A DNA stretch of 64,000 nt from positions 372,001 to 436,000 of the forward strand of contig JBAOIN010000003.1 of NCBI GenBank assembly GCA_037045455.1, written 5' to 3'. This DNA is from JADKAV01 sp037045455 (GTDB taxonomy: Bacteria; Actinomycetota; Actinomycetes; S36-B12; UBA10799). The translations under genes and the position numbers were made by a program. Of the stretch, positions 54,986 through 63,050 are shown piece after piece (positions within the stretch are counted from its first letter, which is position 1; each line of letters opens with the position of its first letter). Below the pieces are notes generated by a model. The model did not search any database and was not told where the DNA came from. It was given only the letters and a program-made list of their open reading frames with translations.

Positions 54986-55619
54986 GCGCAGATGGGGCAT
55001 CCCGGACCCTATGGCTGACCCCCCGAGCCCGTCGGCCCTGTGGAACCTGCCGAATGCGCTCACGATGTCGCGGCTCTTGCTGGTCCCGGTCTTCGGATAC
55101 CTGCTGCTCACCGACTCTGGCGACAACACCAACGCGCGGTGGTGGGCCGCCGCCGTGTTCGTCGTGGCGAGCATCACCGACCTGCTGGACGGGGTCATCG
55201 CCCGCCGCCGAAACCTCGTCACCACGTTCGGCAAGGTTGCCGACCCCATCGCCGACAAGGCGCTCACCGGGGTGGCGCTGCTAGGTCTGAGTGCGCTGGG
55301 CGAGATGCCCTGGTGGGTGACCATCGTCATCCTCGGCCGCGAGATCACGATCACGCTGACCCGGTTCTTCGTCATCCGGCATGGCGTCATTCCGGCGAGT
55401 CGCGGCGGCAAGGCCAAGACCGTCACCCAGATGCTGGCGATCTTGCTGTACATCATCCCGGTGGCCGGATGGATCGCGGACGTGCGCTGGATCATCCTGT
55501 TGATCGCGGTGGCGCTGACCATCGTGACGGGTATCGACTACATCGTGCGGGCCATCAATTTGCGCAGGACCAGCGAAAGGACCGCGATGAAGAAGGCCCG
55601 TCGTGCAGCTCGCGGCTGA
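54978..55619 (+). CDS. pgsA: CDP-diacylglycerol-glycerol-3-phosphate phosphatidyltransferase PgsA
   Basis: 213 residues, several transmembrane helices and the CDP-alcohol phosphotransferase motif D-G-x2-A-R-x8-G-x3-D-x3-D seen as TDLLDGVIARRR then FGKVADPIADKAL. NLPNALTMSRLLLVPVFGY opens the enzyme. It makes phosphatidylglycerophosphate. Start GTG 54978 overlaps the rimO stop; ATG 55011 is an alternative. The end overlaps the cinA start by 17 bp. Confidence 0.9.
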   Translation: MAERRWGIPDPMADPPSPSALWNLPNALTMSRLLLVPVFGYLLLTDSGDNTNARWWAAAVFVVASITDLLDGVIARRRNLVTTFGKVADPIADKALTGVALLGLSALGEMPWWVTIVILGREITITLTRFFVIRHGVIPASRGGKAKTVTQMLAILLYIIPVAGWIADVRWIILLIAVALTIVTGIDYIVRAINLRRTSERTAMKKARRAARG

Positions 55620-56073
55620 CGTCACCCAGACCCTGCAAGAGCGAGGGGAGTCCGTATGCACCGCGGAGTCGCTCACTGGCGGTCAGTTGTGCGTCATCCT
55701 GACCACGGCCCCCGGCGCGTCCGAGAGCGTACGCGGCGGCGTGGTGGCCTACCAGACTCCGGTCAAGCACGACGTGGTCGGCGTGCCAGCGCACATCCTC
55801 GAGGAGCACGGCGCGGTGTCGGAGCAGACCGCGGTGGCTCTGGCGGAGTGCGCCCGGCAGATGTTTGGCGCCACCTGGGCGTTGAGTACGACCGGCGTTG
55901 CCGGACCGACCACCCAGGAGGGCAAGCCGGTCGGCACTGTGTTCGTGGCGCTGGCCGGTCCCCGCGCCGGCGTGGTAAGTCTGCAACTGGAAGGCGACCG
56001 CGACCGGATCCGGGAGCAGACCTGTGCTGCCGCAATCGCGCTGCTCCACAAGCTCGCGGGAATAGGCGCCTAG
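55603..56073 (+). CDS. cinA: CinA-family nicotinamide-nucleotide amidohydrolase (PncC domain only)
   Basis: 156 residues equal to the C-terminal amidase domain of CinA: SVCTAESLTGGQLCVILTTA, RGGVVAYQTPVKHDVVGVPA, EEHGAVSEQTAVALAECAR, ALSTTGVAGPTTQEGKPVGT. The N-terminal COG1058 domain is absent, so it acts as a PncC-type NMN deamidase, recycling nicotinamide mononucleotide. GTG 55603 lies within the end of pgsA. Confidence 0.9.
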   Translation: MQLAADVTQTLQERGESVCTAESLTGGQLCVILTTAPGASESVRGGVVAYQTPVKHDVVGVPAHILEEHGAVSEQTAVALAECARQMFGATWALSTTGVAGPTTQEGKPVGTVFVALAGPRAGVVSLQLEGDRDRIREQTCAAAIALLHKLAGIGA

Positions 56074-56081
56074 GGTCGTTT

Positions 56082-56131
56082 CGTTGGGGTAAATGTGTCG
56101 TTAACGCCTGTCTCAACGGATGCCCCCAACG
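56082..56131. repeat. Inverted repeat in the clgR leader
   Basis: CGTTGGGG (56082-56089) pairs exactly with CCCCAACG (56124-56131), with further CGTTAAC and CAACGGA words between. It is between cinA and clgR and may end the upstream operon or serve as an operator. Its word spacing (17 and 13 bp) does not follow the 19-bp pattern of the other palindromes. Confidence 0.45.
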
Positions 56132-56172
56132 GGCGGTTCGCGTACAGTCGAGCCAGCGGAAGGAGGAGAGAA

Positions 56173-56412
56173 ATGGTCGTTCTGCGTCAGGTCGTCGGTG
56201 ACGAGTTGCGTCGTCGTCGGATGGACCAAGGCCGCACTCTGCGTGACGTGTCGACTTCCGCACGCGTGTCGCTCGGCTATCTCTCCGAGGTCGAGCGGGG
56301 TCAGAAAGAAGCCTCCAGCGAACTGCTTGCCGCCATTTGCGGGGCGCTTGAAGTACCGCTGTCCGAAGTCATGCGCTCGGTCAGTGACAACGTCGCCCGC
56401 GCAGGCAACTGA
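56173..56412 (+). CDS. clgR: ClgR-family helix-turn-helix regulator
   Basis: A 79-residue Xre-type regulator: VGDELRRRRMDQGRTLRDVS, STSARVSLGYLSEVERGQKE, ASSELLAAICGALEVPLSEV. This matches ClgR (Rv2745c type), which activates clp protease and envelope-stress genes and lies downstream of cinA in actinobacteria. ATG 56173 follows an AGGAGGAGAG ribosome site, which decides the start. TACAGT at 56143 could be its -10 box. The protein is a little shorter than Streptomyces ClgR. Confidence 0.88.
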   Translation: MVVLRQVVGDELRRRRMDQGRTLRDVSTSARVSLGYLSEVERGQKEASSELLAAICGALEVPLSEVMRSVSDNVARAGN

Positions 56413-56420
56413 ACTCTCAG

Positions 56421-56511
56421 CCATTGGTTAGACCTTGGCCCATCGGTTAGACCGATATGTCCCGTTAGGTCCGTTTTGCCCTCTAACCGATGGTGCAAAC
56501 TCTAACGTTTG
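56421..56511. repeat. Compound palindrome (GGTTAGA units, 19-bp step) between clgR and the FecR-like gene
   Basis: Forward GGTTAGA at 56426 and 56445, inverted TCTAACC at 56482 and TCTAACG at 56501: both pairs step by exactly 19 bp. A further forward GTTAG at 56464 continues the series. CCATCGGTTAGA pairs perfectly with TCTAACCGATGG. It lies between convergent genes. Confidence 0.78.
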
Positions 56512-56523
56512 TGTTGTCCCGCT

Positions 56524-57642
56524 TCACCCGAACGGGAACTCGTCCTTAGCCTTTATCTTGCGAACCGTGATGTTCTTCTTCGTGATCTCCGCGGTGTGAC
56601 CCTTTTTCACGATCACCTTCTTGCCGGTGAGTTCGTCACCCTTGGTGTGAGACACCCAGACGCTGCCTTCTGAAACCACCAGCCGACCGCTCTTGCTGGT
56701 CTTTCCCGGCAGCATCCAGAACGTCGTGCCACGAACGCCAGTCGCATAGCTGCTGCCGTTTTCGAAGACTTCCTGGCCGCCGAAGACCTTCGTCACGTGC
56801 ATCCAAATCTTGCCCAGCAACAGCGTCCCCTTGAAGCTGCGGCTCTTGTCGGTGAACGATTCGCAGTTGGCGTCCTGCTTGATCGCTCCGCCCTTGTCCA
56901 AGCGCACGATCGACCCGTCCTCGAAGACGAACTCGACCTTGGTGTCAGCCGTGATCTTCTCGCCGGCCGCGAAGCCCTTGCCGACCATTGAGGAGGCCGA
57001 CGTCTGCTGGCCCGGCGGGTAGGTGTTGACCTCTTTCACCTTCTGCCCGCATTCTGTGCGGCGAGTGATCGTGATCGTGCCGGTGTTCTCCATCATTCCC
57101 TCGCCAGCGTCAAGTTTGCCGGACAGTTGCTGGCTGCCACCTGCTGCGGGAAGGGTGAATTCCATGGGTGCCAGAATGCCCATCGGTTCCGCGGCGGGAG
57201 CCCCAACGAAGGGGAACGGCTGGCCCATGCACACCCCAAGGCCCGCGCCGGCCGGGCTGCTGTTACTGCTCCACACCACGTTGACGGTCTCGCCGGTCTT
57301 GGTGATCGCGACCTTCATCGTCCCGGTCGGAGGCGTGTTCGTCAGCGTGCACCCCGCGGGGAGTCCGGTGTTCACGATCGGGCCGAAATCAAGTGTTGCG
57401 TCTCCGGACCACTGCGTGGGATCGTCCCCCGGGGTCGTCGGCCGAGCCACCAAGTCCGCCGTGACCGTCTCGGTGCTCGCGAAGGGTCCGGCGACCGTGC
57501 GGCCGTCCACGTGCAGAGACACCGAATATGTGGTCGTCTTCTTCATCGGGCTGTCTTTGGCGGCCATCGCCGGTTGTGGGAGGACCGCGAAAGACAATCC
57601 TGCGGCAGCGATGAGGACGAGGATGCGCTTGATCGTGGTCAT
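56524..57642 (-). CDS. Secreted FecR-domain-like protein
   Basis: 372 residues with an N-terminal signal peptide (IKRILVLIAAAGLSFAVLPQ, PAMAA cleavage). The first 200 residues are an unrecognised beta-rich region with paired Cys (GCTLTNTPP, GVCMGQ). The C half resembles a FecR periplasmic domain: FVFEDGSIVRLDKGGAI, LLLGKIWMHVTKVFGGQEVF, YATGVRGTTFWM, LVVSEGSVWVSHTKGDEL, VIVKKGHTAEI. No membrane anchor or sigma-factor partner is encoded nearby. It begins 36 bp after lhr and may be cotranscribed. Function unknown. Confidence 0.75.
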   Translation of the reverse strand: MTTIKRILVLIAAAGLSFAVLPQPAMAAKDSPMKKTTTYSVSLHVDGRTVAGPFASTETVTADLVARPTTPGDDPTQWSGDATLDFGPIVNTGLPAGCTLTNTPPTGTMKVAITKTGETVNVVWSSNSSPAGAGLGVCMGQPFPFVGAPAAEPMGILAPMEFTLPAAGGSQQLSGKLDAGEGMMENTGTITITRRTECGQKVKEVNTYPPGQQTSASSMVGKGFAAGEKITADTKVEFVFEDGSIVRLDKGGAIKQDANCESFTDKSRSFKGTLLLGKIWMHVTKVFGGQEVFENGSSYATGVRGTTFWMLPGKTSKSGRLVVSEGSVWVSHTKGDELTGKKVIVKKGHTAEITKKNITVRKIKAKDEFPFG

Positions 57643-57678
57643 ACGACCGCCCCCTTAGGTACCTCCCAGTTTACGCCG

Positions 57679-60600
57679 CTACCGCAGGCCGGAGGGCGTC
57701 AAACGCAGCCCCGCTGCCACGAATGGCTCAGTAGCGGCGGCGAAAACCTCCCCGCCGTTGATGCGCCGGATGCTCACCCGCGATCGGCGCCCGCGCAAAG
57801 CGGTCACGAAGGCCGAAGTCAGGTCAGGATCGTCAGTCCAGCTCAACAACGACCTCCCGGCGGCATCGAGGTAGAACAGCGGCCCTTCGGCGCCGAGGAA
57901 CACCAGGGCACCAGCCTTGCGCACCGGCCTGCCGCCTTCCGGCCAGGGCATGCTGATGCCCAGCGGGTTCGCGGGGTCGGTGGCCGCGAGAAGCACCGGC
58001 TCGGGAGCTCGCTCTTGCCGCAACTGCTCCAAGGCTGGCCGCAGCGCGAACTGCGCGCCGCCCAGACCCTCCACTGCGTAGACCTGCTGACAACGACCCG
58101 CGTCGTCCAGCCGCCGCAACACGCCGAACAGGGCGTGGAACCCACCTGGCACCCGTTCGTTGCCCACTGCGTTGCGATCCAGCACGCCGTACCGGTCCAG
58201 CAGCGTCTGCGCCCAGACCAACGGCGCATCGGGGCGCCCGGGCCGCACAACTGCGGACCACCGCCCGGGCAGTTGCGATCGGGCGGCGCGCCGGCTGCGG
58301 ACCCGACCCCCCGGCCGGCGCAGATCCCGCAGCGCAGCCAAGGAGTCGTTGGTCAGCATCCCGCGCCACACCAAACCCCACACCGCCGCTTCCAGCGTGT
58401 CCTGTCCCAGATCGGGAAGTCGCGTGGTCAGGTCGCGGGCGAACCAGCCGCCACCGTGGCGGACCACATCCCACACGGCCTGCTCTGCCTCCGAAAGATC
58501 CTCGGTGTCGGCTGCGGGCAGCAGATCCTCGAGTCCGGCGGGCACGAAACTGACCAGGGCATCCCGCGCCCCTAACCGGCCTGCCCCGGACCACACCACG
58601 TCCCCGGCTGCCGTGAGCTGATCGAGGTGGTGTGCCTGGTACCCGGCCACTCGGACAGGCAGCAGATCCTGCTCCCACACACTGGCCGCGGCGACATATC
58701 CGGCGAGCCGGCCCAGCGCGGCAGTCAGCGATCCCGGACTGGTCACCTTCTGCCAGCGGGGAAGGAATGCGCACAGACGGTGTACGGGAACCGGCTCCTG
58801 CGCGCCACGCAGGAGGGCAGCTGCCCGCCGTCGGATGCGCTGCAGGACCTCCGGATCGATCCACTGTCCGTGTTCGGCCGCAGCAGAGAACCTGCCCCAA
58901 CGGATCAGGCCTGCGGACTTCCTGTGCTGTAGCAGTTCCTCCACCAGCCGCGTGCCCAATCCGAGATGCGACGCCGCATCCGCCGTCGTGAACGGCCCGT
59001 GGGTGCGGGCGAACCGGCCGAGCAGGTCTCCCACAGGGTCGGCTACCGGCTCGGTGAACGCGAAGGGCACCTCTGGCGGCAGAACCACGCCCAGGGCGTC
59101 CCGCAGCCGCGGCATGTCTTCCACCGCCGCCAGCACCTCGCGACCGGCGACCCGGACCCGGAACGCCCGCCGCGCCGCCAGTCAACTCCTCGGCGAAGGG
59201 CAGGTCGCGCTGCGCCTCGGACTGGAAACCCACCGCCCGCAGCAGGTCGGCCAGGTCGTCGGCGGAACGGATCCGGTCGGGCTGCCGCCATTGCAGTTCC
59301 ACCTCGACCTGGTCGATCGCTTCCTGCGGAATGATCGAGCGCAGGTCGGTGTCGCTGAGCAAATCGGCCAGCAATGCGTGATCGAGTTCCAGAGCCGCCG
59401 CCTGCTGTCCCAGCGGGCTGTCGGCCTCGTACATGAAGACCGACACGTAGGAGAACATCTGGGTCTGGGCCATCGGGCTGGGCGTGTCGGTCTGCACCAC
59501 GTCCACGGTGATCAGGCCGTCGCGCACGCCTCGCAGCACCTCGCGCAGGGCCGGCAGGTCGTACACGTCATCGAGGCATTCGCGCACTGCCTCAAGCACC
59601 ATCGGAAAGCCAGGGTAGGTGCCCGCGACGGCCAGCAGCTGCGCCGACCGTTGTCGCTGCTGCCAAAGCGGCGTGCGCTTCCCCGGGGCGTTTCGGGTCA
59701 GCAGCAAGGCGCGGCTGGAGCACTCCCGGAACTTCGCGGCGAACAGTGCACTGCTGGTGATCTCGCGGCTCAGGTCGGCCACCAGATCGTCCGGATCCAG
59801 CAGCAGAGCGTCGATCACCGCGTCCCACCAGGCTTCGTCCTGGTCGGTGTCCAGCAGCCGCAGCACCAGGCCGTCGTCGGTGGCCATGATGTTCGGATCG
59901 AGGCCGAAAGCCTCCCGGATGCGTGCTCCGGCCAGCAGCGCCCACGGCGCTGTGACGCGCGCTCCCCAGGGGGCATGGACCACCAGCCGCCAGTCGCCGA
60001 TCTCGTCGCGGAACCGCTCGACCAGCACCCGGCGATCGGTGGGCAGCACACCGGTCGCCGCGATCTGCTCGCTGAGGTAGGTCGCGAGATTCTCGCGAGC
60101 AAACGCATCGAGGGCGCCTTCAGCGGTCTGCCCGGACTCAGCCCGCGCGCAGGAACTCGCCGATCGCCCGGCCCATCTCCGCGGAGCGGCCCTGCGCGTC
60201 GGCGTGCCAGAACGGCAGCTTGCCCGGACGGCCCGGCGCGGGCGTCACGAGCACCCGGTCGAATGTGATCTCCTCGATCCGCCAGCTGGAGGCGCCCAGG
60301 GAGATGACGTCCCCGACGCGGGACTCGTAGACCATCTCCTCGTCGAGCTCGCCGACTCGCCCGTCCTTCGTGCCCACGATGAACACCGGGAACAGACCGC
60401 GGTCGGGGATCGTGCCGCCGGAGATGACGGCTGTGCGCTGGGCGCCGGCGCGAGCGGTGAGAACATCGGTCGTTCGGTCCCAAACGACGCGAGGCCGCAA
60501 TTGGGCGAAGTCGTCGGAGGGGTAGCGGCCCGACAGCATGTCCAGGACGGCGTCGTAGGCGCTGCGCGGCAGGGTCGTGTAGCCAGAGGCCCGGGTGATG

Positions 60601-61976
60601 ACGTCGAACAGTTCGTCGACGTGCCAGTCCTGCATTGCGACCATCGCAACGATTTGTTGGCTCAGGACGTCCAGCGGGTGCCTCGGCATGCGAGTGGGTT
60701 CGATCCGCTGGTCGCGCATGCCTTCCAGGGCCACTGCGGTGGCAAGGAGGTCGCCGCGGTGCGTGGGAAAGAACACGCCCTTGCTCACTGCATCCAGCCG
60801 GTGACCCGCGCGCCCGAGCCGCTGCAGACCCGAGGCCACCGAGGGCGGACAACCCACCTGCACCATCAGGTCGATGCTGCCCATGTCGATCCCGAGTTCC
60901 AGGCTGCTGGTGGCCACGACTGCCGGCAGCCTGCCTGACTTGAGGTCGTCCTCGATCAGGGCCCGTTCGCTTTTGCTCACGGAGCCGTGATGGGCTCGCG
61001 CCACGACGTGGTCGCTGCCGCCGGCGATACCCGCCTGGGCCATGACTACTGCCGGAATCTCGTCGTCGGGTGATTCGTCAGCGGCCAGCTCGTTGAGCCG
61101 GCTGGACAGGCGCTCGCACACCCGCCGCGAGTTCGTGAAGACGATCGTCGAGGTGTGCTGCTCGATCAGGTTCAGGATCGACTGTTCGACCGCCGGCCAG
61201 ATGGATGCTCGACGTGGTTGGCCGTCCTCGACGGGCTCGTCGAACGCCGTCATGTCGGGCAGCGGCACGTTGAGAGTCAGTTCGACCGGCTTGTGCAGGC
61301 CCGGGTTGACGATCCGCACGTCGTGACCTGCGTGCAGGAAGTGCGCCACCGTGTCCACAGGCGTGACGGTTGCCGAGAGCCCGATCCGTTGCGCCGGCTG
61401 CTCGGTCAGCAGGTCCAGGCGCTCGAGCGACAGGCTCAGGTGCGCGCCGCGTTTGCTACCCGCGACCGAGTGAATCTCGTCGACGATGACGGTCTCGACG
61501 TCCTTGAGAAAGGCGCCCGCTCGAGACGTGAGCAGAAGGAACAGGGACTCCGGCGTGGTGATGAGAATGTCCGGGGGAGTGCGGGCCATCCGCTGCCGCT
61601 CGGCTTGTGGCGTGTCCGCGGTACGGATTGCTGTGCGGACAGGGTGCGGCTGCTGGCCCAGGTCCTTGGCGAGGCGCTCGATTCCGGCCAGCGGGGCGCG
61701 CAGATTGCGTTCGACGTCACTGGCCAGTGCGCGCAAGGGAGAGATGTACAGCACCCGGCAACCCCGGCCTGGTTCGGCGACCAATCGATCGAGTGCCCAC
61801 AGGAATGCGGCCAGGGTCTTCCCCGAGCCGGTGGGGGAGACCACCAGTGTGTCATCACCGCTGGCGATGGCCTCCCAAGCCTGCTCTTGCACGAGGGTGG
61901 GCGCCGCGAACGCTCTTGCGAACCACGTCCGCGTGGCCTCCCCGAAGCCGGGGTGCAACGCGGTGGTTTCGGACAC
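57679..61976 (-). CDS. lhr: Lhr-family ATP-dependent 3'-5' helicase (two +1 frame breaks)
   Basis: About 1431 residues, as in long actinobacterial Lhr. The helicase core has VVSPTGSGKTLAAFLWALDR (Walker A), VIVDEIHSVAGSKRGAHLSL (DEIH), IGLSATVTP, FTNSRRVCERLS, and GLQRLGRAGHRLDAVSKG (motif VI). The Lhr-specific winged-helix and C-terminal domains follow (RRVLVERFRDEIGDWRLVVH, GFPMVLEAVRECLDDVYDL, AALGRLAGY...). Frame steps at ~60140-60143 (minus-strand GCGGGCTGAG) and ~59182 are each one extra base. Lhr unwinds DNA and RNA:DNA hybrids and is tied to DNA-repair responses. ATG 61976. Confidence 0.92.
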
Positions 61977-62023
61977 CTAGCCATTGTGCGTGGTGGGCCG
62001 GACATCGGTGCACTCTCACGGCC

Positions 62024-62599
62024 ATGCGGGGGCAGGGGCTGGTGCTGGTCGTGGCGGTTTTGGCCGCCTGTTCGAGGTCTCCCCAGGAGCCGCCACGGGC
62101 CCAGGAGCCGCCTGCAGTCACCGAGCTGGTCTGGCGAACGTGGTCGGGCAAGCCGTCGCCGGGGTGTCCCATGAAGCTGACCTTCTACGAGATGAATCAC
62201 ACTCTGGACGGCTTGTTCCCTGACGGACACCTGTCGGCGAGTTACATCGTGGACGGTTCGACTTTGACCATCACCGATCCCACGTGGAGCGGCGCACCCA
62301 AGTGTCGCAAGATGATCGCCGAGTGGCTGATCGCCCCGTTGCCGTTCACGGTGGCCACGATGCGGCTGAAGTTGGGTAAGGTGCCATTTCGCACCGACAT
62401 GCCTGCCGTCGGCACGGTTGCGGCATCCTTGGTGGGCTTGAGCGAGCACTTCGCCCAGCGGGTGGTCGAGGGCAACGGCGTGGAGTTCCTGGTGATCCGC
62501 CGGGACGGTGTCGATCTGCCGAGGTTGCTGGATTTGCGGCTCGACCGGATCGACGCCCAGATCGACGATGGAGTAGTGACCAAAGCTTCCGTGGGCTGA
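62024..62599 (+). CDS. Putative lipoprotein of unknown function
   Basis: 191 residues. A short signal peptide with a lipobox (LVLVVAVLAAC) predicts a lipid-anchored protein, followed by a Pro-rich spacer (SRSPQEPPRAQEPP). The mature region contains LFPDGHLSASYIVDGSTLTI and TDPTWSGAPKCRKMIAEWLI with two cysteines, loosely like META/HslJ-type domains, but I do not recognise the family. It is divergent from lhr with 47 bp between them. Start ATG 62024 gives the signal peptide. Confidence 0.65.
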   Translation: MRGQGLVLVVAVLAACSRSPQEPPRAQEPPAVTELVWRTWSGKPSPGCPMKLTFYEMNHTLDGLFPDGHLSASYIVDGSTLTITDPTWSGAPKCRKMIAEWLIAPLPFTVATMRLKLGKVPFRTDMPAVGTVAASLVGLSEHFAQRVVEGNGVEFLVIRRDGVDLPRLLDLRLDRIDAQIDDGVVTKASVG

Positions 62600-62608
62600 C
62601 TCCGGTCC

Positions 62609-62671
62609 TTTCATCGTTCGGGCAATGCTGCACCGTTCGGAACGGTGCGAGATCGCGCAAATGGTGAATGC
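62609..62671. repeat. 63-bp compound palindrome, copy B (between the lipoprotein and DUF3046 genes)
   Basis: Forward words CATCGTT (62612) and CACCGTT (62631), inverted AACGGTG (62641) and AATGGTG (62660): steps of 19, 10 and 19 bp, identical to copy A at 47530-47592. The centre CACCGTTCGGAACGGTG is a perfect palindrome around one base. It lies 55 bp before the DUF3046 start. Confidence 0.78.
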
Positions 62672-62726
62672 AGCGACAGTCGGCGGTGCACGCGGAAGCT
62701 CAACCGCCCGGTGGCACACTGTCCGC

Positions 62727-62921
62727 GTGCGGCTGACGGAGTTCTGGGAGCGGATGGAAGAGGCGCTGGGTGCCGGGTACTACAGGTCATGGGCCCAGGA
62801 CCACGTCCTACCCGAACTCGGCGGCCGCACTGTGAACCAGGCGCTCGCGCAGGGGGAGGACGCCAAGGCCGTGTGGCTGGCGGTGTTCGCAAATCTGGGA
62901 CTTCCCGCGAAGTACCGATAG
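62727..62921 (+). CDS. DUF3046 protein
   Basis: 64 residues: VRLTEFWERMEEALGAGYYR, SWAQDHVLPELGGRTVNQAL, AQGEDAKAVWLAVFANLGLP AKYR. This small family sits just upstream of recA in many actinobacteria; function unknown. GTG 62727 gives the conserved N-terminus; an upstream in-frame ATG at 62625 would run through the palindrome and is rejected. Probably transcribed separately from recA, which has its own LexA box. Confidence 0.87.
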   Translation: MRLTEFWERMEEALGAGYYRSWAQDHVLPELGGRTVNQALAQGEDAKAVWLAVFANLGLPAKYR

Positions 62922-62941
62922 GGCGTGTCGCGTTGACCACT

Positions 62942-62957
62942 TCGAACATTCGTTCGC
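62942..62957. promoter_or_regulatory. LexA (SOS) box of recA
   Basis: TCGAAC-ATTC-GTTCGC matches the SOS box with a single outer mismatch (CGAAC/GTTCG arms perfect). It lies 94 bp before the recA ATG, in the 129-bp gap after DUF3046, as expected for damage-induced recA. Confidence 0.87.
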
Positions 62958-63050
62958 TAGTCTTTCCACAGATGCGGCGCGTTCGGCGGAGTGTGTCGTA
63001 CCTGCCCTTTAGCGTCGAACCGCATACGCACCAGACGAGAGGAACTGCGC

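Noticed and set aside
57833..59160. A second long minus-strand frame continuing past the lhr frame break
   Set aside because: Past the break at ~59182 its residues are Arg/Gly/Ala-rich without family motifs, while the alternative frame carries the conserved Lhr C-terminus.
60138..60160. prfB-like programmed +1 frameshift at the in-frame TGA in lhr
   Set aside because: The site (GCG GGC TGA on the minus strand) lacks the slippery CTT/TTT codon and upstream ribosome-site-like stimulator, and the same +1 sign appears at many sites with no stop codon, so a common artefact is likelier.
62625..62726. An upstream ATG start for the DUF3046 gene
   Set aside because: The added residues would be translated from the palindrome and do not match the family; GTG 62727 gives the conserved N-terminus.
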